Positions 8,133 through 15,861 of a DNA stretch of 64,000 bases are shown here, in pieces. How positions within the stretch are numbered: the first letter of the stretch is position 1; each line of letters starts with the position of its first letter. Both the position numbers and the translations under genes were made by a program. Source of the stretch: Alloyangia pacifica (lineage in GTDB: Bacteria > Pseudomonadota > Alphaproteobacteria > Rhodobacterales > Rhodobacteraceae); contig NZ_CP022189.1 in assembly GCF_003111685.1 (NCBI RefSeq), positions 2,496,001-2,560,000 of the forward strand, given 5' to 3'. The notes under the pieces were generated by a model that had not been told where the DNA came from, did not search any database, and saw only the letters and a program-made list of their open reading frames with translations.

Positions 8133-9299
8133 ATGGCGAAAGGCATGAGCAAACCCCCGTCGCGCCCCGCCAAACCCTCCGGTCCCAAGTCCCGTGCCAG
8201 CACGGGTCCGAAGGCTGCTCCGAAAGCCGGTTCGAAGCCCGGCGCCAGGCCAGGATTCAAGGGCGGACCGAAGGGTGAATTTGCAGGCGGTGCGCGCGGC
8301 GCAAAGCCCGAGGGCAAAACGTTCGGCAAACCGGCCGGTAAGCCCGCCACCAAGCCCAAGGGCCGCGGCATCGTCCGCGACGAGGCAGAGTACGCAAGCG
8401 CTCCGCGCGGCGGTTTCAAAGCGGGCGGCAAGCCCGGTGCGACGCCCGCCCCCCGCGGTGCCCGTCCCGGCCCGAAGCCTGCGCCCGAGCCTCGGCCGAC
8501 CGGCACGCCGATCGCCACCGAGGACGGCCGCATCGCCAAGGTGCTGGCCCGCGCCGGGGTCGCCAGCCGCCGCGAGGCGGAGAAGATGATCGAGGAGGGC
8601 CGCGTGTCGGTGAACGGCAAGGTGCTGGAGAGTCCCGCGCTCAACGTCACCGCGAAGGACCGGATCACCGTCGACGGCGTGCCGCTGGCCGCGCCCGAGG
8701 CACCGCGCCTCTGGCTCTATCACAAGCCTGTCGGCCTCGTGACCACCACCAGCGACGAGAAGGGCCGCGAGACGATCTTCGACCGGCTGCCCGAGGATCT
8801 GCCGCGGGTGATGAGCATCGGGCGGCTCGACCTCAACTCCGAGGGGCTGCTGCTGCTGACCAACGACGGCGGCATCAAGCGCAAGCTCGAGCTGCCCTCG
8901 ACCGGCTGGCTGCGCAAGTACCGCGTGCGGGTGAACGGCTCGCCCACCGAGGACATGCTGAAGCCGCTGCGCGCGGGCATCATGGTGGAGGGCCAGAAGT
9001 TCCAGCCGATGGAGGTCACCCTCGACCGCCAACAGGGCGCCAATGCCTGGCTGACCGTCGGCCTGCGCGAAGGCAAGAACCGCGAGATCCGCCGCGCCAT
9101 GGCCGATATCGGCCTGACGGTGAACCGGCTGATCCGCGTGTCCTACGGGCCGTTCCAGCTCGGCGAACTGAAGGAAGGTGAGGTGCAGGAGCTCCGTCCC
9201 AAGGTTGTACGCGACCAGCTCGGGCTGGAGGGCGCGAAACCCGACAAGCCAGCGCCCCAGCGCCAGCGCCGCGGTCCACCGCCCAAGAAACGCTCCTGA
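8133..9299 (+). CDS. rluB: 23S rRNA pseudouridine synthase, RluB type, with long basic N-terminal tail
   Basis: A 388-residue RsuA/RluB family enzyme. Residues 1-130 are a low-complexity Lys/Pro/Gly/Ala-rich, strongly basic tail. The S4 RNA-binding domain (about 133-190, with RIAKVLARAGVASRREAEKM) and the catalytic domain with GRLDLNSEGLLLLT follow, and the end motif GKNREIRRAM is intact. RluB makes pseudouridine at position 2605 of 23S rRNA. A second in-frame ATG lies at 8145. The C-terminal 25 residues are again basic and Pro-rich. The basic extensions probably add non-specific RNA affinity; that is inference. Confidence 0.9.
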   Translation: MAKGMSKPPSRPAKPSGPKSRASTGPKAAPKAGSKPGARPGFKGGPKGEFAGGARGAKPEGKTFGKPAGKPATKPKGRGIVRDEAEYASAPRGGFKAGGKPGATPAPRGARPGPKPAPEPRPTGTPIATEDGRIAKVLARAGVASRREAEKMIEEGRVSVNGKVLESPALNVTAKDRITVDGVPLAAPEAPRLWLYHKPVGLVTTTSDEKGRETIFDRLPEDLPRVMSIGRLDLNSEGLLLLTNDGGIKRKLELPSTGWLRKYRVRVNGSPTEDMLKPLRAGIMVEGQKFQPMEVTLDRQQGANAWLTVGLREGKNREIRRAMADIGLTVNRLIRVSYGPFQLGELKEGEVQELRPKVVRDQLGLEGAKPDKPAPQRQRRGPPPKKRS

Positions 9300-9444
9300 C
9301 GAAAGCGAATGCGGCGGCAGGCGGGCGCAGGCGCCCAAATGCGGTCATTCTTGTCCTAATGCGCCGTTAACGCTCAAGAAGTTTTCACGGATTGGGCGGG
9401 ATGACGCCCTCATTTCGCCCGGATTCGGCGACAATCTCAGGGGC

Positions 9445-9639
9445 ATGAGCACACTTCTCGCCCTGACCATCCTTGCCGCGACCTCTGCCCTCGTTCTGGG
9501 CAATATCCGCGTTGTCGCGATCGACACCTTCCGCGCGCTGGCCGACGCCACCTCCCGCGCCCGCGCCAGTGGCACATTGGGCGCGAAACTGGCCTTCGGG
9601 CTGCTCTGGCTGATGATCTTCCTGCTTGGGTATGTATGA
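9445..9639 (+). CDS. Small hypothetical membrane protein (64 aa)
   Basis: A 64-residue frame with two hydrophobic segments (about residues 3-22 and 48-63) flanking an amphipathic Arg/Ala-rich linker, so a helical hairpin in the membrane is likely. The ATG at 9445 was chosen because upstream in-frame sequence is not coding-like. It is followed 87 bases later by the first XpaC-like gene on the same strand and may belong to that cluster. I recognise no family. Confidence 0.5.
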   Translation: MSTLLALTILAATSALVLGNIRVVAIDTFRALADATSRARASGTLGAKLAFGLLWLMIFLLGYV

Positions 9640-9726
9640 CCCGGCCCCGTCCCGACCAAGCGCGCGCCGCCTGACGGTGCCGCCCCCTTCCCGGTTGCCC
9701 GGTCAGAGACCCGCGGCCGTCATACC

Positions 9727-10584
9727 ATGGACCCAACCACGGACCTGAGCATGAGAATGACACGACCTTCTCGCCAGCAGCCCCAATCCCCCGGCCCGCT
9801 CGAATCCGGCATTGGCGTCCTGATGCTCGCGGTCTTCCCGCTGCTGCTGCTGCTCTTCCAGGGCCCGCCCGCCACCGCATTCACCGCCGTGCTGATGCTT
9901 TCGCTCTTCGCTGTGGCGGTGCGGCTGATCCACCGCGGCGCGACCATTGCCGCGGCCTATGATGCCGCAGAGAGCGCCAAGGCCCCGCGCCTGCCCCGCA
10001 AGATGATCGGGTCGGCGCTGCTTGGCCTGCTTGTGATGATTCTCGCCGGGCACCATTTCGTCTCCCTGGTGATGCCCTTCGGGCTCGGCGTGCTCGGCTT
10101 CGGGCTCGGCGTCGCCGCCTTCGGCAGAGATCCGCTCACCGACAAGGAAGGCGCCCCCGGCGAGGAGCTCCGCCAGCTGCGCACCCAAGAGACGCTCGAC
10201 CGGATCGACGCGGCGATCACCGTCGCCGTGGCCGATGTTGCCGCGCTTGGCGATGCAGAGCTCAGCCGCCGTGCCGAAGCCCTTCAGTGCGGGGTGATGG
10301 GGCTGCTGCACGCGATATCGCAGGATCCGCTTGCCGCACGCCGCCTGCGCAAGCCCGTGGCGCGCTTCCTCGACCTTCTTGGCAAGGAGAACGCCCGGCT
10401 GATCGACGCCTGGAACACCGACGACCGCCTTCGGGCGCGGCGGCGCTACCTCGGTCGGCTGACCGCCCTCGGCGAAGCCTTCGAGGACCGCCTGCGCAAG
10501 GCAGGCGCCGAGCAGGGCCGCGACGCCTACGACGTCGAAGCGGAGCTTCTGTGGAACCGGATGGTCGACAAGCAGGTCGCCTGA
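9727..10584 (+). CDS. XpaC-like membrane protein, paralogue 1
   Basis: A 285-residue protein with four hydrophobic segments in two pairs: residues 29-45 and 50-68, and after the linker 95-112 and 115-132. A cytoplasmic mainly helical region follows. It shares with the gene at 10763 the linker pattern AAYD-x-A-x-x-P-x-(L/I)PRK and the sequence FGRDP/FGIDP after the hydrophobic part, so the two are diverged tandem paralogues. The better-conserved partner belongs to the family named after XpaC (5-bromo-4-chloroindolyl phosphate hydrolysis). The ATG at 9727 has no clear ribosome site; ATG 9751 is an alternative. The function is unknown. Confidence 0.65.
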   Translation: MDPTTDLSMRMTRPSRQQPQSPGPLESGIGVLMLAVFPLLLLLFQGPPATAFTAVLMLSLFAVAVRLIHRGATIAAAYDAAESAKAPRLPRKMIGSALLGLLVMILAGHHFVSLVMPFGLGVLGFGLGVAAFGRDPLTDKEGAPGEELRQLRTQETLDRIDAAITVAVADVAALGDAELSRRAEALQCGVMGLLHAISQDPLAARRLRKPVARFLDLLGKENARLIDAWNTDDRLRARRRYLGRLTALGEAFEDRLRKAGAEQGRDAYDVEAELLWNRMVDKQVA

Positions 10585-10670
10585 GGCTTCCCTACCGGAA
10601 CTCCCCCCTAGCAAGTACCCTGCGAACCGCTTAGGTTCTTGTTGAACCGAGAGAGCTTGCGGGGACCATC

Positions 10671-10760
10671 ATGACCGACAAGGGCTTGCGCAAGGTGGCC
10701 TACGTGCTGCTGATCGTGCTTCTCTTCGGAGTCACTTCCGGCTGGCTGGGAGGGCTCTGA
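10671..10760 (+). CDS. Micro-ORF, 29-residue single-helix membrane peptide
   Basis: ATG at 10671 with GGGGA a few bases upstream, ending at TGA 10758-10760. The peptide has a charged N-terminus (MTDKGLRK) followed by one hydrophobic helix (VAYVLLIVLLFGV) and a Gly-rich end. It ends two bases before the TTG start of the XpaC-like gene, whose Shine-Dalgarno GGGAGGG is inside its last codons, so translation is probably coupled. Too short to assign to a family; a membrane-anchored regulator or leader peptide is possible. Confidence 0.45.
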   Translation: MTDKGLRKVAYVLLIVLLFGVTSGWLGGL

Positions 10761-10762
10761 CC

Positions 10763-11662
10763 TTGGCACAACGCTACGGCGGAAAGTACAGCCCCGACGG
10801 GTCTTCCACCGACGGCAAGACGCAGGACGAGCGCCCGCTCTACCATGGCGCGCGCGTCGATCCCGTTGGCGCACGCTCGAACGTGCTCTTTGTGCCGCCC
10901 ATCATCCTTGCCGCGACCTCGCTCACGTCCGGCGCCGCCGGGCTGGCGGTCGGGCTGGTCGGTGCCGGCGTGCTTTTGCTGGGCGCCTGGCTGCTGCGCG
11001 ACGGGCTGCGTGCCCAGGCCGCCTACGACGAGCGCAAGATCGCCCGCCGCCCGGCGATTCCCCGGAAATTCTTCGCCGCGGTCTGCGCCGGTGTCGGCGT
11101 CGGCCTCGCCGCCCTCAAGACCGATCCCGGCATGGTCGCCCCGGTGCTCTACGGCCTGTCGGCCTTTGCGTTGCACATCGGCGCCTTCGGCATCGATCCG
11201 ATGAAGCACAAGGGCATGGAAGGCGTCGACACCTTCCAGCAGGACCGCGTTGCCAAGGTTGTGGACGACGCGGAGACCTATCTTACCGCCATGGAGGACG
11301 CGGTGCGCCGCGCTGGCGACCGCCAGGTCGAGGCGCGCGTGCAGCGCTTCCATTCCAAAGCCAAGGACCTCATCCGCACCGTCGAGGAAGACCCGCGCGA
11401 CCTGACCGCCGCGCGCAAGTACCTGGGCGTGTACCTGATGGGCGCGCGCGACGCCGCGGTGAAATTCGCCGACATCTACAGCCGCACCCAGGACCGTGGT
11501 GCGAAATCCGATTTCATGATGTTGCTGACCGACCTCGAAGAGAGCTTCGGCCAGAAGAACCAGAAGCTCCTGCTGGATAACAATGCCGATCTTACGGTGG
11601 AAATCGACGTGCTGCGCGACAGGTTGCAGCGCGAAGGCGTGCGACTGAAAAAGCCTGAATGA
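10763..11662 (+). CDS. XpaC family protein (5-bromo-4-chloroindolyl phosphate hydrolysis family), paralogue 2
   Basis: A 299-residue protein starting at TTG with GGGAGGG eight bases upstream. It has a soluble N-terminus of about 35 residues, four hydrophobic segments in two pairs (residues 40-60, 64-80, 97-112 and 128-142) separated by AAYDERKIARRPAIPRK, then a helical C-terminal half rich in charged heptads. XpaC-family genes are found next to telA in many bacteria and are linked to toxic-anion and envelope stress, though no biochemical activity is proven. It lies 23 bases before telA, consistent with one operon. Confidence 0.85.
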   Translation: MAQRYGGKYSPDGSSTDGKTQDERPLYHGARVDPVGARSNVLFVPPIILAATSLTSGAAGLAVGLVGAGVLLLGAWLLRDGLRAQAAYDERKIARRPAIPRKFFAAVCAGVGVGLAALKTDPGMVAPVLYGLSAFALHIGAFGIDPMKHKGMEGVDTFQQDRVAKVVDDAETYLTAMEDAVRRAGDRQVEARVQRFHSKAKDLIRTVEEDPRDLTAARKYLGVYLMGARDAAVKFADIYSRTQDRGAKSDFMMLLTDLEESFGQKNQKLLLDNNADLTVEIDVLRDRLQREGVRLKKPE

Positions 11663-11685
11663 GAGACAGTCACGGAGGAAGTCCG

Positions 11686-12888
11686 ATGTCCGAGAATGTG
11701 AGAACCAAGGCCCAGCAGGAGCTGGCACTGGTGGAAGAGGTGAATGCTGTGATCCTGCCCGACCCCAAGCCCGCGGATGAGGTTGAGAGCTTCGAGGCGG
11801 CCTCCCCCGAGGTGACCGAGGAGATCCGCGCGCGCATGGACGAGATCGACATGGATGACACCCAGTCGATCGTCTCCTTCGGTTCCGCCGCCCAGGCCGA
11901 GCTGCAGGAGATCAGCCAGGCGATGCTTTCCGACGTGCGCAACAAGGACGTCGGCCCGGCGGGCGACAGCCTGCGCGACATCGTCACCACCATCCGCGGG
12001 TTCTCGGTTTCGGAACTGGACGTGCGCCGCAAGCGCAGCTGGTGGGAGAAGCTGATCGGCAAGGCCGCCCCAATGGCCAAGTTCACCGCCCGCTACGAAG
12101 AGGTGCAGACCCAGATCGACAAGATCACCGACAACCTCCAAAAGCACGAGCATACGCTGCTCAAGGACATCAAGTCCCTGGATATGCTCTATATCAAGAC
12201 CCTGAACTTCTACGACGAGTTGGCGCTCTACATCGCCGCCGGCGAGAAGAAGCTCCAGGAAATCGACGCCACCGGCATTCCCGCCCGCGAAGCGGCCGTC
12301 GAGGCCGCGTCCGAGGATCAGAAGGTGATGAAAGCGCAGGAACTGCGCGACCTGCGTGCCGCCCGCGACGATCTCGAGCGCCGCGTGCATGACCTCAAGC
12401 TGACGCGGCAGGTGACCATGCAGTCGCTGCCCTCGATCCGGCTGGTGCAGGAAAACGACAAGAGCCTCGTCACCAAGATCAACTCCACGCTGGTCAACAC
12501 CGTGCCGCTCTGGGAAACCCAGCTGGCGCAGGCGGTGACCATCCAGCGCTCGTCCGAGGCCGCCGCCGCCGTGCGCGACGCCAACGACCTGACCAACGAG
12601 TTGCTCACCTCGAATGCCAAGAACCTGCGCGAGAGCAACGCCGCCATCCGCACCGAGATGGAGCGCGGCGTTTTCGACATCGAGTCGGTCAAGGAGGCCA
12701 ATGCCGACCTGATCGCCACGATCGAGGACAGCTTGCGCATCGCCGACGAAGGCAAGGCGCGCCGCGCCAAGGCAGAGCAGGATCTCAAGCACATGGAGGC
12801 CGAGCTGCGCGACACGCTGGCCTCGGCCAAGGCGCGCTCCACCGGCACCGGCGACGTGGCGGCGACCTCGGTTCCCGCGGGGTCGTGA
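11686..12888 (+). CDS. telA: Toxic anion resistance protein TelA
   Basis: A 400-residue soluble, almost wholly alpha-helical protein of the TelA (tellurite/toxic anion resistance) family. The ATG at 11686 is preceded by GGAGG seven bases away, better than the ATG 27 bases upstream that overlaps the previous gene. Characteristic segments are SWWEKLIGK (about residue 118), the long coiled coil with YIKTLNFYDELALYIAAGEKKL, and LPSIRLVQENDKSLVTKI. TelA proteins are associated with resistance to tellurite, cell-wall antibiotics and membrane stress; the mechanism is unresolved. Its partner is the XpaC-like protein upstream. Confidence 0.93.
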   Translation: MSENVRTKAQQELALVEEVNAVILPDPKPADEVESFEAASPEVTEEIRARMDEIDMDDTQSIVSFGSAAQAELQEISQAMLSDVRNKDVGPAGDSLRDIVTTIRGFSVSELDVRRKRSWWEKLIGKAAPMAKFTARYEEVQTQIDKITDNLQKHEHTLLKDIKSLDMLYIKTLNFYDELALYIAAGEKKLQEIDATGIPAREAAVEAASEDQKVMKAQELRDLRAARDDLERRVHDLKLTRQVTMQSLPSIRLVQENDKSLVTKINSTLVNTVPLWETQLAQAVTIQRSSEAAAAVRDANDLTNELLTSNAKNLRESNAAIRTEMERGVFDIESVKEANADLIATIEDSLRIADEGKARRAKAEQDLKHMEAELRDTLASAKARSTGTGDVAATSVPAGS

Positions 12889-12892
12889 CCAT

Positions 12893-13870
12893 ATGCGGAG
12901 GTGGGCTCGTTTCGTACTGGGTATCTTGGTTTGCGCGGGCCTCGCGGCCTGCGACAGTTCCGCCCTTGCACCGCGCAGCACCGGCGTGATGCCCCAGCCC
13001 CGCCCGTCGGGGCTGAGGCCCGAACCGCCGGCCGCGATCGCCACCCCGCGCCAATCCCTCGCGAGCTACGATCTCGAGGTTTATTACGCGAGGGTGCAGG
13101 CGGACCTGCTCTCGCAGGGGCTGCTGCGCACCGATGGCGGCGGTCCCGACACCCCGATCACCGACACCATGCTGGCGCGCAACTTCGAACGCATCGCGCT
13201 GGCCGAGGAATACGCCCGCGGCGAGGGGCTGAAACCCTCGCGCGGCGAGCTAGGCCGCGTGAAGAAATGGGAACAACCGGTGCGGGTCTCGATCGAATTC
13301 GGCGCGCACGTGCCGGAAGACCAAAAGGTGACCGACAGCAACATGCTCGGCTCCTATGTCAGCAGGCTCGCCAAGATCACCGGCCACCCGATTTCCATGT
13401 CGACCAATCGACCCAACTTCCACGTGCTCTTCATGTCGCAGGACGACAAGGCCGACGTCGCCCCGCGCATCAAGCAACTCGTGCCCGACGTGAACCCCAC
13501 CGCGCTGTCGGTCTTCGACAACCTCCCGCGCGAGATCCACTGCCTCGTCATCGCCTTCTCCGAGGAACCGGGCGGCTATGCCTACGGCCAGGCGATCGCG
13601 GTGATCCGCTCCGAGCACCCCGATCTGCTGCGCCGCTCCTGCGTGCACGAGGAGGTGGCGCAGGGTCTCGGCCTTGGCAACGACAGCCCCGAGGCGCGGC
13701 CTTCGATCTTCAATGACGACGACGAGTTCGCCCTGCTCACCAGCATGGACGAGAAGATGCTGAAAATCCTCTATGACCCCCAACTCAAGCCCGGCATGGA
13801 TGCCGCCGCCACGCGGCCGATCGTGGCGGAGCTTGCCGCGCAGCTCACCGGCGGGCTCGGGCCGAGCTGA
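12893..13870 (+). CDS. DUF2927 lipoprotein with a zincin-like motif
   Basis: A 325-residue lipoprotein: signal peptide with lipobox LAAC at residues 17-20, then a Pro-rich linker and a DUF2927 domain (about 100-300). The motif HEEVAQGLGLGND begins at H252. It resembles the HExxHxxG zinc-protease motif, but the second His is Gln; the family name does not imply known activity. Its start is four bases after the telA stop, so it is in the same transcript, and Asp at +2 of the mature lipoprotein could affect sorting. Role in the TelA/XpaC cluster is inferred only from position. Confidence 0.85.
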   Translation: MRRWARFVLGILVCAGLAACDSSALAPRSTGVMPQPRPSGLRPEPPAAIATPRQSLASYDLEVYYARVQADLLSQGLLRTDGGGPDTPITDTMLARNFERIALAEEYARGEGLKPSRGELGRVKKWEQPVRVSIEFGAHVPEDQKVTDSNMLGSYVSRLAKITGHPISMSTNRPNFHVLFMSQDDKADVAPRIKQLVPDVNPTALSVFDNLPREIHCLVIAFSEEPGGYAYGQAIAVIRSEHPDLLRRSCVHEEVAQGLGLGNDSPEARPSIFNDDDEFALLTSMDEKMLKILYDPQLKPGMDAAATRPIVAELAAQLTGGLGPS

Positions 13871-13924
13871 GAGCGGGTCAAGACGACGGGCCACCACAAG
13901 GTCAGACCAAGACAGGAGACGATC

Positions 13925-15049
13925 ATGGGTATTTTGGATTTCCTCTCGGGACAGTTCATCGACGTCATCCACTGGACGGATGACACCCGCGACACGATGG
14001 TCTGGCGCTTCGAGCGCGAGGGGCACGAGATCAAGTATGGCGCCAAGCTGACGGTGCGCGAGGGGCAGGCAGCGGTTTTTGTCCACGAGGGCCAGATCGC
14101 CGATGTCTTTACCCCGGGTCTCTACATGCTCGAGACCAACAACATGCCGATTATGACCAGCCTGCAGCACTGGGATCACGGCTTCCGCTCGCCCTTCAAG
14201 TCCGAGGTCTATTTCGTCAACACGACGCGCTTCAACGGGCTGAAGTGGGGCACCAAGAACCCGATCATCTGCCGCGACCCCGAGTTCGGCCCGGTGCGGC
14301 TGCGGGCCTATGGCACCTATTCGGTGCGCGTGTCGGATCCGGCGAAATTCCTCGTCGAGATCGTCGGCACCGATGGCGAGTTCACCTCGGGCGAGATCAG
14401 CTTCCAGATCCGCAACATCATCGTGCAGGAGTTCTCACGCCTCATTGCCTCCTCGGGGATCCCCGTGCTCGACATGGCGGCCAACACGCAAGAGCTGGGC
14501 CAGATGCTGTCCAAGGGCATTTCGGCCACCATCGCGGAATACGGGCTCACCCTGCCCGAGCTCTACATCGAGAACATCTCGCTGCCCGACGCTGTGGAAC
14601 GGGCGCTCGACAAGCGCACCTCGATGGGGGTGGTCGGTGATCTCGATGCCTACACCCGCTTCCAGGCTGCCGAGGCGCTGGGGGCCGAGGGATCAGCGGC
14701 CGGGCAGGCCATGGGCACCGGCTTTGGCGCCGGCATGGGCATGGCGATGGGGGGCGCGATGACCGGCGCTCAGGCAGGGCCGTGGGGCGCGCGTCCGCAG
14801 CAAAGTGCTGCCGCCGCTCCGCCTCCCCCGCCGCCGCCGCCGGTCGAGCACGTCTGGCACGTGGCTGCGAATGGCGAGACGCAGGGGCCTTTCTCCAAGG
14901 CGCGCATGGGCCGGATGGTGACCGAGGGACAGCTGACCCGTGAAAGCTATGTCTGGACCCAAGGGCAGGACGGCTGGAAGCGCGCCGAGGACGTGACCGA
15001 GCTGGCACAGCTCTTCACTGTTCTGCCGCCGCCTCCACCGGGAGCGTGA
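13925..15049 (+). CDS. SPFH domain protein (YdjI/virion-core-like) with C-terminal GYF_2 domain
   Basis: A 374-residue protein. The N-terminal two thirds (about 1-250) match the YdjI-like SPFH/Band 7 proteins sometimes labelled virion core protein, with VREGQAAVFVHEGQIADVFTPG typical. A Gly/Met/Ala-rich stretch (260-290) and an eight-residue proline run lead to a GYF_2/DUF4339 domain (about 312-365, HVAANGETQGPFS). In Bacillus, YdjI works with a zinc-ribbon membrane protein (YdjG) to recruit the PspA homologue to the membrane; a comparable zinc-ribbon protein is encoded at 15862. No transmembrane helix is evident. Confidence 0.88.
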   Translation: MGILDFLSGQFIDVIHWTDDTRDTMVWRFEREGHEIKYGAKLTVREGQAAVFVHEGQIADVFTPGLYMLETNNMPIMTSLQHWDHGFRSPFKSEVYFVNTTRFNGLKWGTKNPIICRDPEFGPVRLRAYGTYSVRVSDPAKFLVEIVGTDGEFTSGEISFQIRNIIVQEFSRLIASSGIPVLDMAANTQELGQMLSKGISATIAEYGLTLPELYIENISLPDAVERALDKRTSMGVVGDLDAYTRFQAAEALGAEGSAAGQAMGTGFGAGMGMAMGGAMTGAQAGPWGARPQQSAAAAPPPPPPPPVEHVWHVAANGETQGPFSKARMGRMVTEGQLTRESYVWTQGQDGWKRAEDVTELAQLFTVLPPPPPGA

Positions 15050-15629
15050 CGGGACTGTAGGAGGCGGGCACCGGCGCCTCCGTTTCCGCCTGCCCCAGCA
15101 GCGCCGGGGCAAGGCAGGCATCCGCCGGGAAGCTCACCGCGTCGTCGCGCGTCGCCGGGAAAGGCCGCGTGGGGCTCACTTGCGAGGCGATCACCAACCG
15201 TCCGTTCAGGCACAGGTCCTGCGCCGCGTTGCCGATGTTGAAGCCGAAGCCCTCGCGCCCGCAGTCGGTGCCGAAGCCGTTCATGTTCCACGCCTGCGGC
15301 ATCGGGCTTTGCTCGCTGAATACCTCGAAGGCGTCCTGTTTCGGGCGGAAGGTCAGCGACCAACTGGTTTCGTCGGTCTTCATCCCGAGCGCCCAACGAC
15401 CGATCGGCTCGTCCTCGAAATAGCCATCGACCATGAAGCACTCGACGTCCTCGGCATAGACGTAGTCGCGTTCGGCCAGCGCCGCATCGATGGCGATTGC
15501 CCCGCGCATCTCGTAGCCGCCGTTGCCCCGCCACTCGAAGCGCCAAGCCAGATCCGAGGCCAGCCCCGTGCCCGGCCAGCCCGCCACCGCAAGCGCCGCA
15601 ATGCCCGCGCCTTTCGTCCAACTCCGCAT
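15015..15629 (-). CDS. Secreted hypothetical protein
   Basis: A 204-residue protein with a signal peptide (about residues 1-25, cleavage near GLAS-DL) and a beta-rich, cysteine-containing mature part (Cys in VECFMVD, TDCGRE, DLCLNG and DACLAP), so disulfide bonds in the periplasm are likely. I recognise no family. ATG 15629 has GGAG six bases upstream and puts the signal peptide at the N-terminus; an ATG at 15671 would add 14 residues. Its 3' end overlaps the convergent SPFH gene by 35 bases. Confidence 0.72.
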   Translation of the reverse strand: MRSWTKGAGIAALAVAGWPGTGLASDLAWRFEWRGNGGYEMRGAIAIDAALAERDYVYAEDVECFMVDGYFEDEPIGRWALGMKTDETSWSLTFRPKQDAFEVFSEQSPMPQAWNMNGFGTDCGREGFGFNIGNAAQDLCLNGRLVIASQVSPTRPFPATRDDAVSFPADACLAPALLGQAETEAPVPASYSPVTLPVEAAAEQ

Positions 15630-15861
15630 GTACTGCTCCGCCGTGCCTCGCATGCGCATCAGCGTAGACACTGCGGCTCGGAATGCAAAAGTGCCGAGAG
15701 TGAACTTGTCGTGTGCGCGCCTTCCTCAAGGCGGGGGCGCGCGCAACGGGACGGCGAAACCTCTTCGGGCAAGAGCCCCGTATCAAAACCGGTTTTCACC
15801 GCCGCTCGCTCCGCCTAGGGTGGCCCTGCCGGAAAAAGGCGGATCTGGAGGACCTTCGGGC

